Part shown: one piece after another, positions 11,724 to 23,138 of the stretch
Layout: every line of letters starts with the position of its first letter
How positions within the stretch are numbered: the first letter of the stretch is position 1
Origin: Pleurobrachia bachei
Taxonomy: Eukaryota; Ctenophora; Tentaculata; Cydippida; Pleurobrachiidae
DNA: 40,377 nt
Assembly: GCA_000695325.1 (NCBI GenBank)
Contig: AVPN01000535.1
Coordinates: 7,138 to 47,514, forward strand
Reading direction: 5' to 3'
The notes under the pieces: generated by a model
The model's input: the letters and a program-made list of their open reading frames with translations, nothing else
The model's database searches: none
What the model was told of the DNA's origin: nothing
Translations under genes and position numbers: made by a program

Positions 11724-11760
11724 CGATCTCTTCTTCATAACGTTAGATCACAGTCCAAAT
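11724..11760 (-). promoter_or_regulatory. Probable non-coding leader exon of the DENND2-like gene with a short uORF
   Basis: A minus-strand ATG at 11738 opens five codons (MKKRS) that end at a clean donor (GTAAGT) at 11723. If spliced to the acceptor CTATCAG before the MKSK exon, the uORF adds one codon and stops at a TGA that overlaps the main ATG (ATGA). The overlap would allow termination-reinitiation. The exon is repeated in the copies near 13300 and 15516. The exact transcript start is not visible. Confidence 0.4.
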
Positions 11761-12040
11761 CAGGGCATCAACTCAGTAGCAACGATTCAAATTCTTGAGA
11801 AGCAGTAGGATGGTGGAGAGGAAATACACTTCAAATATATGGTGAAGTAGCACAAAAGAGAGATTATACACAGAGAGAATTTGGTGTCACATTACCCCGT
11901 GTGGTTAACAAGTGTATTCTGATATAAGGAAGAGGATTGCATGTACCTGCACTAGACAAACATACACACTGAGTTGGCAATCAACCTGAAAGAAATGTTG
12001 TTAGGGTAGTGTGACGTACAACTGTCATAACGAGACGTGG

Positions 12041-12186
12041 TCTCGGTAGACAAGGGTAGGGAACTGTAGGGACTGGAGAGAGTGGAAGTGGATTGAGAGT
12101 TAAACTAGAGGGTAGAGTCAGAGGATAGAGGGATAGGTAGGAGACTGGAGAATAGAGATGATTGAAGAGATCCTTGTCTACCGAGA
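12041..12186. mobile_element. Short inverted-repeat element (146 bp, 15-bp ends)
   Basis: The ends tctcggtagacaagg (12041-12055) and ccttgtctaccgaga (12172-12186) are exact reverse complements around a purine-rich centre. It lies between the BIG 3' end and the DENND2 leader. It is also present at about 15833-15978 (identical) and 13646-13784 (diverged centre, conserved ends). Conserved ends with a variable centre suggest a small MITE or hairpin. I found no convincing target-site duplication. Confidence 0.5.
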
Positions 12187-12630
12187 TGATAATAACAAAA
12201 CCGCGTGTATCTAATGGGTTCGGAAGTTAGTAAAACAAAGAAAAAGATATATATCCGCATCTTACACATAATCACATATATAATACTGCCATGGGTCCAG
12301 CCATAGCAAATTTTGGGGGAAATCACACACACATAATGTCTCTGTTTTACGAATTATAACACTACATCAACACACACACTGTACACACACAAACAACTGC
12401 ACATGCGAACTAGTCGTGTCTCTAGAGGGGAACAATTCCAGGAACAACTCCAGGAACAGTGTTCCATACAATTCAAGGAACAGTGTTCCACAGTTTCTCA
12501 TATATATCACCCACAACAATAATAAAGGAAAGAATACACATGTGAGTCTCTATATTATTTCTGTAGTCACATATTGTCCACACATGTATCTAATAACAGC
12601 CTACTAAACACTACATGTACCAAAAACTCT

Positions 12631-12998
12631 TTACCGTAGTGGGATATGATCGGAATTTGAGTTAGCATACCCAGATAGAAGAGGTACCTTGGCTCGAAGG
12701 AAGAACTTACTAAGAACCACTTGGAGATCTTGGGTTATCTCTTGGGCTATAATACTGCAGATCTGGTTGTAGCACTTAGCCAGTATCACAGTAAACTGAG
12801 GGGAGAGGGGGTTAGGGGTTTCAATAATCTCTCACAAAGGTCCAGCAATCCCTTTTGCCAGAAGGATACTTCCATCTAAAGTCTAAACTCACCCTCTGGT
12901 CGTCTAATAGAGCCATTTTCTTGAGCAGCAGTTTAGCAACATCACTCCAACACTCCCTCCTCTTATCTCCCTCCTCCAACATAAGGAAGAACTCGAAA
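12631..12998 (-). pseudogene. ARFGEF (BIG) 3' terminal exons, duplicate copy (truncated)
   Basis: Exon 12795-12631 encodes the BIG C-terminus ([20 protein letters not shown], then [11 protein letters not shown] and a stop 19 codons later). Part of the preceding exon (to 12998) encodes [20 protein letters not shown]. The exon is cut at 12998, where sequence from the DENND2 5' region begins. The complete version is at 16423-16944. As assembled it cannot be spliced from the upstream BIG exons without skipping other copies. Confidence 0.85.
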
Positions 12999-12999
12999 T

Positions 13000-14005
13000 A
13001 ACAGCTGCATTGGAACCTTTGAACTGAAGGGGGAGCTGGGAGAAGGGGGATGAGAAGCAATCAAGAGAATCGTTAGTGTTACGAGGGGGTGAGTCACGAT
13101 AATCATCAGGAGGAATAATCAGAAGATTTATAAGAATGGGAGAATTAGTTAAGTGTACCTTGGATTTCATAGCACAAACACAAACACACAAACAGCGATG
13201 AAAGGGTGAAGCAAAGAAAACAATGATGTAGGGTAGGGACAACAGAATTTGTAGAGGGCGTGTGAGGTGATCAAGTTACTGGAAACTTACCGATCTCTTC
13301 TTCATAACGTTAGATCACAGTGATACCAAATTAGGGCACCAACTGAGTAATGACGATTCAAATTCTTGAGAAGCAGTGGGATGGTGGAGAGGAAATACTT
13401 CAATGTTCAAATGTTCAAATATATGGTGAAGTAGCACAAAAGAGAGATTATACACAGAGAGAATTTGGTGTCACATTACCCCGTGTGGTTAACAGGTGTG
13501 TATTCTGATATAAGGAAGAGGATTGTATGTACCTGCACTAGACAAACATACACACTGAGTTGGCAATCAATCTGAAACAAATATCGTTAGGGTAGTGACG
13601 TACAACTGTCATAACAATTGGTACTGACTTCGTAAAGAGACGTGATCTCGGTAGACAAGGGAACCGTAGGAACTGGATGGTGTTTAGTAGATATTATTTA
13701 GAGGGTAGAGTCAGAGGGTTGAGGGATAAGTAGGAGCCTAGAGACTGGAGATGATCTTATTGAAGAGATCCTTGTCTACCGAGATATAACAAAACATAGG
13801 GCCGCGTATCTAATGGGTTCGGAAGTAAGTAAAACAAGAAAAAGATATATATCCGCATCTTACACATAATCACATATATAATACTGCCATGGGTCCAGCC
13901 ATAGCAAATTTTGGGGGAAATCACACACACATAATGTCTCTGTTTTACGAATTATAACACTACATCAACACACACACTGTACACACACAAACAACTGCAC
14001 ATGCA
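13000..14005 (-). pseudogene. Third, diverged copy of the DENND2 leader region
   Basis: Matches about 11235-12405 with scattered substitutions and small indels of allelic appearance. It begins inside the exon QLPLQFKGSN and includes the MKSK start exon (13159-13170), the donor of the leader exon and the hairpin element. It has no long AC tract. It ends where the fold-back element starts. It looks like the second haplotype of the same region joined in series. Confidence 0.85.
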
Positions 14006-14009
14006 AATC

Positions 14010-14319
14010 TAGTGTTTATTTTGGACTGTAAACGACTCGTAGATTTATTTCAGGAATGATAATACGGGACGGTTTCGACGTATAACGTCATCATCAGCTA
14101 CAAAATATAAATATGGGTGTTAGTTAATGTTCGCAAAAGGCAAGCTTCCCCTCGTCCGACCCGAAGTTGAAATTATAGGGGAAGCTTGCCTTTTGCGAAC
14201 ATTAACTAACACCCATATTTATATTTTGTAGCTGATGATGACGTTATACGTCGAAACCGTCCCGTATTATCATTCCTGAAATAAATCTACGAGTCGTTTA
14301 CAGTCCAAAATAAACACTA
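14010..14319. mobile_element. 310-bp fold-back element with perfect 143-bp inverted arms
   Basis: The arms at 14010-14152 and 14177-14319 match as reverse complements over their whole length by eye, around a 24-bp loop. The outermost dinucleotides are TA on both sides, which could be a TA target duplication of a Tc1/mariner-like MITE or simply part of the palindrome. Each arm contains CTGATGA, a GACG/CGTC mini-stem and GAAA in that order (plus strand 14232-14256), which resembles the core of hammerhead ribozymes known from Penelope-like elements. I cannot find matching stems I and III, so that is only a hint. A perfect long palindrome can also be a sequencing or assembly fold-back. Confidence 0.75.
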
Positions 14320-14698
14320 TATCATTACCCCCACTAATACAAGGACGCTACACACTTTAGACCCCTTATTTTCTTCTCTACTCCTATTCTAAGAGAGTTT
14401 ATATTTTCGACCATATCACTGAAAATACAGACAAAAGGGCGTGGTCCAAAAACCCGACTTAGACATCGCGGATTTTTTGTGATTTTTTTTTTGGTGATTC
14501 TAGGGACCCATAGGGACCAATTAGTGAAGGAATTAGCTTGTTACAAATTTTTCCCTAGTTTCGGCCCTTAATTAGCTAAAATCCCCTTACTAGTGATGGG
14601 TGGGTCGATTTTGAGCGGCAAAAACGCAAAATGCTCAGAAAGCTAATCTCTACAACCTACAACAAACTTGTCCAATTCTGATTCGGTCCACTCTCACT
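14320..14698. other. Unassigned spacer between fold-back element and duplicated block
   Basis: This AT-rich stretch of about 380 bp has no recognisable exon. It includes poly-T runs (near 14466-14490) and a repeated tagggacc word near 14502-14519. It does not match the other copies in the window. Confidence 0.5.
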
Positions 14699-14838
14699 TT
14701 AACTTAAAACTTTTAAGGAAATCATCATGTCCCAGTTTCCTCCCCTTTCCTGGCACCATGTCACCCCAATCCCCATATATGTCTCTGTTTCCCATCCCAC
14801 ATTTCTCTCCGTTTCCCTGACGTGTCCAAGGTACGAAC

Positions 14839-15353
14839 CTTCTGTTATCTTGTCAGAGTCAGGGAAGCAGAAGAGAGGGAGTGCAGGTTGAGTTTCCAAC
14901 TCAGGTACAGGGTAGGAGTAGTGGATGTAGGGAACAAACACACCTCCCTCATCCCTCAATCTCACAACGATCAACCTGAATAAGTATCAGTGTTGACATG
15001 ATAACGAGGTAACGATGTTGTTACCATGGTTACCTATGATAACGAGGTAACGAGGTTGTTACCATGGTTACCTATCAAAGAATGGGACATCTAGAACATC
15101 CTTCTTGCCCAGCTTCTTCATCCTAGACAAGGTGGGTTGCTCTGTTCTCCTCAGGTTCTTCCTGCTGTCACCTCTAGGTAACATCACTGGTAGGCTAACA
15201 GCTGCATTGGAACCTTTGAACTGAAGGGGGAGCTGGGAGAAGGGGATGAGGAATAACATTAATCAGGATAATCAACAGGAGGGTCACGAATCACGAGAAT
15301 AATCAGGTGATTTATAGGATTAGGAGAACTATCTATAGTACCTTGGATTTCAT
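14839..15353 (-). pseudogene. DENND2-like first coding exons, duplicate copy
   Basis: Exons 15353-15342 (MKSK), 15232-15072 and 14975-14839 are identical to those of the DENND2-like gene. The copy stops in the intron at about 14699, so it lacks cDENN and dDENN exons and cannot encode a full DENN module. Confidence 0.85.
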
Positions 15354-15364
15354 AGCTGATAGCA

Positions 15365-15411
<47 letters not shown>

Positions 15412-16422
15412 CGATCAAACTCAAAGGGTGAAGCAAACAAAACAATGATGTAGGGTGGGACAATAGAATTTGTAGAATTTGCGTGTGAGGTGTGATCAAG
15501 TTACCGGAAACTTACCGATCTCTTCTTCATAACGTTAGATCACAGTCCAAATCAGGGCATCAACTCAGTAGCAACGATTCAAATTCTTGAGAAGCAGTAG
15601 GATGGTGGAGAGGAAATACACTTCAAATATATGGTGAAGTAGCACAAAAGAGAGATTATACACAGAGAGAATTTGGTGTCACATTACCCCGTGTGGTTAA
15701 CAAGTGTATTCTGATATAAGGAAGAGGATTGCATGTACCTGCACTAGACAAACATACACACTGAGTTGGCAATCAACCTGAAAGAAATGTTGTTAGGGTA
15801 GTGTGACGTACAACTGTCATAACGAGACGTGGTCTCGGTAGACAAGGGTAGGGAACTGTAGGGACTGGAGAGAGTGGAAGTGGATTGAGAGTTAAACTAG
15901 AGGGTAGAGTCAGAGGATAGAGGGATAGGTAGGAGACTGGAGAATAGAGATGATTGAAGAGATCCTTGTCTACCGAGATGATAATAACAAAACCGCGTGT
16001 ATCTAATGGGTTCGGAAGTTAGTAAAACAAAGAAAAAGATATATATCCGCATCTTACACATAATCACATATATAATACTGCCATGGGTCCAGCCATAGCA
16101 AATTTTGGGGGAAATCACACACACATAATGTCTCTGTTTTACGAATTATAACACTACATCAACACACACACTGTACACACACAAACAACTGCACATGCGA
16201 ACTAGTCGTGTCTCTAGAGGGGAACAATTCCAGGAACAACTCCAGGAACAGTGTTCCATACAATTCAAGGAACAGTGTTCCACAGTTTCTCATATATATC
16301 ACCCACAACAATAATAAAGGAAAGAATACACATGTGAGTCTCTATATTATTTCTGTAGTCACATATTGTCCACACATGTATCTAATAACAGCCTACTAAA
16401 CACTACATGTACCAAAAACTCT

Positions 16423-18493
16423 TTACCGTAGTGGGATATGATCGGAATTTGAGTTAGCATACCCAGATAGAAGAGGTACCTTGGCTCGAAGGAAGAACTT
16501 ACTAAGAACCACTTGGAGATCTTGGGTTATCTCTTGGGCTATAATACTGCAGATCTGGTTGTAGCACTTAGCCAGTATCACAGTAAACTGAGGGGAGAGG
16601 GGGTTAGGGGTTTCAATAATCTCTCACAAAGGTCCAGCAATCCCTTTTGCCAGAAGGATACTTCCATCTAAAGTCTAAACTCACCCTCTGGTCGTCTAAT
16701 AGAGCCATTTTCTTGAGCAGCAGTTTAGCAACATCACTCCAACACTCCCTCCTCTTATCTCCCTCCTCCAACATAAGGAAGAACTCGAAACTCTCAATAG
16801 TTAGTTTGTGAAGGTACAGCTCAGTTTTTTGCCAATCATCAACCCTCGTTTCATCAGTATAGATCTTGTAGAGGATCCTCAGTAGACAGAGGAGAGAGGA
16901 TATCTCCTGTCGCTGTAGATCTGGCAGGGTCTTCCCAGAGAACCCTGTAATTAGAAAGATTTAGTTCCTGGTCAAACTGACAGGAAACCCCAGCGGTGGC
17001 AAATCCCAAAACTGGGAAGCCTCTCATGGTCAAAACCAAGAGCCTCTAAACAGGGCTCCAAACAGTACCAACTGCTCTAACCAACAAACCAACCAAACAC
17101 AAACCAACCAAACTGAAAGGAGGATCAAAAGTACCTATTTAGAGGCATTTTACTACGGTGACCACTCACCGTATTTTAGTAGGATGCTCCTCTGATCAAT
17201 ATCCTGATTGAATCCCTTTGCAAACTTGTGACTCTCCAGGAGACAGTCTACTACTGTAAACAGCTGCTCAGAGTTGAGATAACGGAACATTCCCTCATGA
17301 CTGGTATCTACTGCCTTACCCTCCTCATTTATCTTCTGGAACTAGAGAGGGAAGGGGAGATGTGCTTAGGGGTGGATGGGGATTAGTGGTTTTGTGATCA
17401 GATTAAAATACAATTATTTCCCTTCAGGACTGGCTACTTTTAGATAGTTCCTCAACTACCACATACCGGATCATTGGTGGCATCTTCCTTGGCACTGTTA
17501 GTTGGATAGAATATGATGTTATCTATCGTCTGTATTATCTCTATCTGTACTAGAGATCTGATCTGTAACCTCTGGAAATGGACCCTATCTGCCCGTCCCA
17601 CTGCTAGTTGAGTGTTGTCAGGCTCCATGTAGTTGGTACTAGTATCACTGTTCACTGAAACCTGGAATACTTGGTGTCAGTGAGACGACCAACAGTTATG
17701 TTATAAGCGAGATGAAACATATCTAATCCGTTACAGCAATGATACATGATTCCCCCCCCCCTTGTTCCTGTATAACAGTTATACCTGATCGTAAGCAGCA
17801 TCCAGGGATGGTTTCCAGTGTCTCAGATCAGCAGGGAGTGTGGTCGCATATACATCTGTTATAGCAGCTATAATCTTGTCCCAGTGAGATTGTTGGAAAT
17901 CATGTCCCACTCCCATTACCAGATTCTCCATACAGTTCATACCAGACTTAGCTAGTTGTTCGCTATCTGGAGAAGGAGAGAGATGGTTTGAAGAAGGGAG
18001 TTAGTCGAGAGAATGAATCGAGGAATGTGACCAAGAGATAATATCATCATGGTATTTTCAGAAACCATACATATTCATTAACCCCCTCGTACAAGCTCGT
18101 ACAAGCTCGTCATCAGACCTTGTTTGAAATAAATCACACTGTTTCTCTAAATGATATCTGCACCAGAGTTGTAAGTGGTGCTTATATCACAGCACAGAGC
18201 TGTTTGCATTCCAAGCACAATATAGGGCACAACTGCAGTGCAGATCCATAACATATTGTCAGGCACTGTAATATCGTGCATAACATGTCACATATTGTAT
18301 CACACTCACTGCTCGGACAGTGCACAGTCTATTATGAGATCATACCTTGTTTGACACACCACTGTATGAGAAGGAGCAGGTCAGGGAGGAGCTGGGAGAG
18401 GATTGCAAAGTGCTGGGTGTATACATCCACGACCGCATACAGGGCATGATTACATGTAGTTGTCATCCACTCTTTCCGCTGTACCTTCTGCTT
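16423..18493 (-). CDS. ARFGEF1/2: ARFGEF (BIG) C-terminal exons (HDS region to stop)
   Basis: Exons on the minus strand: 18493-18346 ([20 protein letters not shown]), 17966-17785 ([17 protein letters not shown]), 17661-17467 ([20 protein letters not shown]), 17341-17170 ([20 protein letters not shown]), 16944-16685 ([19 protein letters not shown] ... DDQR) and 16587-16423 (ends [16 protein letters not shown]... stop). Phases match at every junction and the order follows the vertebrate BIG1/BIG2 C-terminus. The last exon ends in frame by reading through a donor-like GTACCT. This is the most complete copy of the 3' end; parts are repeated on both sides. Confidence 0.92.
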
Positions 18494-18674
18494 CTGGTGG
18501 GGGAGGGGGAGAGGTTAGGGTGGGGAGACGGCTCATTGTCATTGGGTTGTTAATTGTTGCAATAATCATAATGGTGCTAGCAGTACAGTAGAGTTTAAAC
18601 AGCAATTAGCATTCTAATCATTTTAACTGCCAGCTGCTGATCATGTAACACCATGTTACCATGGTTACACTATA

Positions 18675-19197
18675 TGAGGGACCTGGTTCCATAATGGTAT
18701 AAGTGCAGATATACCAAAATGGAGATATGAGTAGGAGCATGTTTGGGATGGTCTAATGTACCTCTTGACCAATTTTGGTGAAGATCTGACCTCGGGAACA
18801 CGAAAAAATTTTTTGGTATATCTGAAGATATACCAAAATTTTGCAACACTTTTTTATAAATGTGGTATATCTGAAGATATACCCGGTATATCTGCACTTA
18901 TACCATGAAAAAATGACTAATTTTCATGGTATAAGTGCAGTTATACCACAATTTTAGTCCCATTTTGTGGATTATTTCCAGATATTTTTTTACTGAAAGG
19001 TGCTATCTAGGAAAGTTTAGGTGCAAAATGTTGCCAAAACAAATACCTTTCAGAATGATATAGGTTTTATACGTCTAACTTATACAGATAAAAAGTTATG
19101 AGCGAATGAACGTCGTAAAAATCGTGAAAATCAGTTTTTCGCGATTATCTCGAAATGCACTTTGTGCAGATATACCATTATGGAACCAGGTCCCTCA
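18675..19197. mobile_element. Non-autonomous DNA transposon (MITE), 523 bp, 27-bp inverted ends
   Basis: The ends begin tgagggacctggttccata and match as reverse complements over 27 bp (18675-18701 and 19171-19197). The interior is AT-rich, non-coding and holds repeated ggtatatctgaagatatacc palindromes near 18816-18885. The second tandem copy carries it at 20977-21499. The third copy lacks it, but the site there does not show a clean empty target, so no target duplication could be defined and the superfamily is unknown. Confidence 0.75.
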
Positions 19198-19565
19198 CTT
19201 GTTCCCAGGGTTCGTGAGTGTACCAGGAACTTGTGTCTAGTTTTCTATTGTAATTATATTAAACTTTGGTTTACTCCCTGCAGGCCATACTACGAGTGGG
19301 CTATGGTACATTGTGGAGGTACGTGCTTCCGCTGTTCTCACTGGCAAGGATGGTTAGGGCCTGGTTATTACGCTCTCTGACCCTCCACTACCAGCCGCGT
19401 GAATATAGGGCGGCACCAAATGATGGTAAACCATGATAGTGCTAAAGGAATGAAGTGTGTTGTTTTGAAGTTGTGTTCCCTTTGACGTCTTGATATCAAT
19501 TTTCATACCGATACTATTGGAATTGTTTGTAATTTTGTACCTTATGGTCCAGGACCAGGAGGTCC

Positions 19566-22500
19566 CTGCTCAGAGTTGAGATAACGGAACATTCCCTCAT
19601 GACTGGTATCTACTGCCTTACCCTCCTCATTTATCTTCTGGAACTAGAGAGGGAAGGGGAGATGTGTTTAGGGGTGGATGGGGATTAGTGGTTTTGTGAT
19701 CAGATTAAAATACAATTATTTCCCTTCAGGACTGGCTACTTTTAGATAGTTCCTCAACTACCACATACCGGATCATTGGTGGCATCTTCCTTGGCACTGT
19801 TAGTTGGATAGAATATGATGTTATCTATCGTCTGTATTATCTCTATCTGTACTAGAGATCTGATCTGTAACCTCTGGAAATGGACCCTATCTGCCCGTCC
19901 CACTGCTAGTTGAGTGTTGTCAGGCTCCATGTAGTTGGTACTAGTATCACTGTTCACTGAAACCTGGAATACTTGGTGTCAGTGAGACGACCAACAGTTA
20001 TGTTATAAGCGAGATGAAACATATCTAATCCGTTACAGCAATGATACATGATTCCCCCCCCCCTTGTTCCTGTATAACAGTTATACCTGATCGTAAGCAG
20101 CATCCAGGGATGGTTTCCAGTGTCTCAAATCAGCAGGGAGTGTGGTCGCATATACATCTGTTATAGCAGCTATAATCTTGTCCCAGTGAGATTGTTGGAA
20201 ATCATGTCCCACTCCCATTACCAGATTCTCCATACAGTTCATACCAGACTTAGCTAGTTGTTCGCTATCTGGAGAAGGAGAGAGATGGTTTGAAGAAGGG
20301 AGTTAGTCGAGAGAATGAATCGAGGAATGTGACCAAGAGATAATATCATCATGGTATTTTCAGAAACCATACATATTCATTAACCCCCTCGTACAAGCTC
20401 GTACAAGCTCGTCATCAGACCTTGTTTGAAATAAATCACACTGTTTCTCTAAATGATATCTGCACCAGAGTTGTAAGTGGTGCTTATATCACAGCACAGA
20501 GCTGTTTGCATTCCAAGCACAATATAGGGCACAACTGCAGTGCAGATCCATAACATATTGTCAGGCACTGTAATATCGTGCATAACATGTCACATATTGT
20601 ATCACACTCACTGCTCGGACAGTGCACAGTCTATTATGAGATCATACCTTGTTTGACACACCACTGTATGAGAAGGAGCAGGTCAGGGAGGAGCTGGGAG
20701 AGGATTGCAAAGTGCTGGGTGTATACATCCACGACCGCATACAGGGCATGATTACATGTAGTTGTCATCCACTCTTTCCGCTGTACCTTCTGCTTCTGGT
20801 GGGGGAGGGGGAGAGGTTAGGGTGGGGAGACGGCTCATTGTCATTGGGTTGTTAATTGTTGCAATAATCATAATGGTGCTAGCAGTACAGTAGAGTTTAA
20901 ACAGCAATTAGCATTCTAATCATTTTAACTGCCAGCTGCTGATCATGTAACACCATGTTACCATGGTTACACTATATGAGGGACCTGGTTCCATAATGGT
21001 ATAAGTGCAGATATACCAAAATGGAGATATGAGTAGGAGCATGTTTGGGATGGTCTAATGTACCTCTTGACCAATTTTGGTGAAGATCTGACCTCGGGAA
21101 CACGAAAAAATTTTTTGGTATATCTGAAGATATACCAAAATTTTGCAACACTTTTTTATAAATGTGGTATATCTGAAGATATACCCGGTATATCTGCACT
21201 TATACCATGAAAAAATGACTAATTTTCATGGTATAAGTGCAGTTATACCACAATTTTAGTCCCATTTTGTGGATTATTTCCAGATATTTTTTTACTGAAA
21301 GGTGCTATCTAGGAAAGTTTAGGTGCAAAATGTTGCCAAAACAAATACCTTTCAGAATGATATAGGTTTTATACGTCTAACTTATACAGATAAAAAGTTA
21401 TGAGCGAATGAACGTCGTAAAAATCGTGAAAATCAGTTTTTCGCGATTATCTCGAAATGCACTTTGTGCAGATATACCATTATGGAACCAGGTCCCTCAC
21501 TTGTTCCCAGGGTTCGTGAGTGTACCAGGAACTTGTGTCTAGTTTTCTATTGTAATTATATTAAACTTTGGTTTACTCCCTGCAGGCCATACTACGAGTG
21601 GGCTATGGTACATTGTGGAGGTACGTGCTTCCGCTGTTCTCACTGGCAAGGATGGTTAGGGCCTGGTTATTACGCTCTCTGACCCTCCACTACCAGCCGC
21701 GTGAATATAGGGCGGCACCAAATGATGGTAAACCATGATAGTGCTAAAGGAATGAAGTGTGTTGTTTTGAAGTTGTGTTCCCTTTGACGTCTTGATATCA
21801 ATTTTCATACCGATACTATTGGAATTGTTTGTAATTTTGTACCTTATGGTCCAGGACCAGGAGGTCCACAGCAATGATACATGATTCCCCCCCCCTTGTT
21901 CCTGTATAACAGTTATACCTGATCGTAAGCAGCATCCAGGGATGGTTTCCAGTGTCTCAAATCAGCAGGGAGTGTGGTCGCATATACATCTGTTATAGCA
22001 GCTATAATCTTGTCCCAGTGAGATTGTTGGAAATCATGTCCCACTCCCATTACCAGATTCTCCATACAGTTCATACCAGACTTAGCTAGTTGTTCGCTGT
22101 CTGCAGAAGGAGAGATAAAGTTAGAAGGAGAGAGCTAGTCGAGAGAATGAATGTGATGACCAAGAGATATGATCATCATGGTATTTTCAGAAATCATGTG
22201 TATATTCATTAACCCCCTCGTACGAGCTCGTCATCAGACCTTGTTTGAAATATATCACACTGTTTCTCTAAATGATATCTGCACCAGAGTTGTAAGTGGT
22301 GCTTATATCACAGCACAGAGCTGTTTGCATTCCAAGCACAATATAGGGCACAACTGCAGTGCAGATCCATAACATATTGTCAGGCACTGTAATATCGTGC
22401 ATAACATGTCACATATTGTATCACACTCACTGCTCGGACAGTGCACAGTCTATTATGAGATCATACCTTGTTTGACACACCACTGTATGAGAAGGAGCAG

Positions 22501-22614
22501 GTCAGGGAGGAGCTGGGAGAGGATTGCAAAGTGCTGGGTGTATACATCCACGACCGCATACAGGGCATGATTACATGTAGTTGTCATCCACTCTTTCCGC
22601 TGTACCTTCTGCTT
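19566..22614 (-). pseudogene. BIG C-terminal exons, second and third copies
   Basis: Copy 2 repeats exons at 20795-20648, 20268-20087, 19963-19769 and a fragment of the next (to 19566). Copy 3 repeats 22614-22467 and 22100-21919. Reading frames are intact inside the exons, but the order along the strand repeats the same protein segment three times, so a collinear transcript would not encode a normal BIG protein. Confidence 0.88.
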
Positions 22615-22770
22615 CTGGTGGGGGAGGGGGAGAGGTTAGGGTGGGGAGACGGCTCATTGTCATTGGGTTGTTAATTGTTGCAATAATCATAATGGTGCTA
22701 GCAGTACAGTAGAGTTTAAACAGCAATTAGCATTCTAATCATTTTAACTGCCAGCTGCTGATCATGTAAC

Positions 22771-23126
22771 ACCATGTTACCATGGTTACACTATATGAAT
22801 ATGTAACATGCCATGTATCATGTTAGTGTATTGAAAATGTGCACCCAACCATGTTACCATGGTTACATCATGCAACATGCCATATATCATGTTAGTGTGT
22901 GTCGTGCACCCAGCCATGTTACCATGGTTACATCATGCCATGTATCATGTTAGTGTGTGTCGTGCACCCAACCATGTTACCTGCATGGTTACACTATGTA
23001 ACATGCCATGTTAGTGTGTGTCGTGCACCCAATCATGTTACAATGGTTACATGCCATGTTATTGTGTCGTGCACCCAACCATGTTACCATGGTAACACAT
23101 GCACATGTTAGTGTATCATGCACCCA
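22771..23126. repeat. Degenerate minisatellite (6 units, ~45-78 bp) beside a BIG splice donor
   Basis: Units begin catgttaccatggttac and end gcacccaac. They shorten toward the exon. The array stops about 12 bp from the donor of exon 23139-23271 (minus strand GTAGTA). The palindromic word gttaccatggttac also recurs near 18655, 23590, 26060 and 11067. Confidence 0.85.
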
Positions 23127-23138
23127 AGGTACTACTAC

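Larger units (their letters stand above)
17264..22797. repeat. 2302-bp tandem duplication in BIG plus a third partial copy
   Basis: 17264-19565 and 19566-21867 are nearly identical head-to-tail copies at an exact offset of 2302 bp. A third, slightly diverged copy (21868-22797) matches 17732-18677 and then continues into single-copy intron. The first two copies end with 893 bp (about 18675-19565) that the third lacks, including an inverted-repeat element. The unit cuts exon 17170-17341 at its left edge. Confidence 0.95.

Noticed and set aside
19162-19380. Plus-strand 72-residue frame (VHCGGTCFRCSHWQGWLGPG) in the BIG intron, repeated at 21464-21682
   Set aside because: Cysteine pattern looked domain-like, but the frame starts inside the inverted end of a transposon, has no recognisable fold and is duplicated only because the block is.
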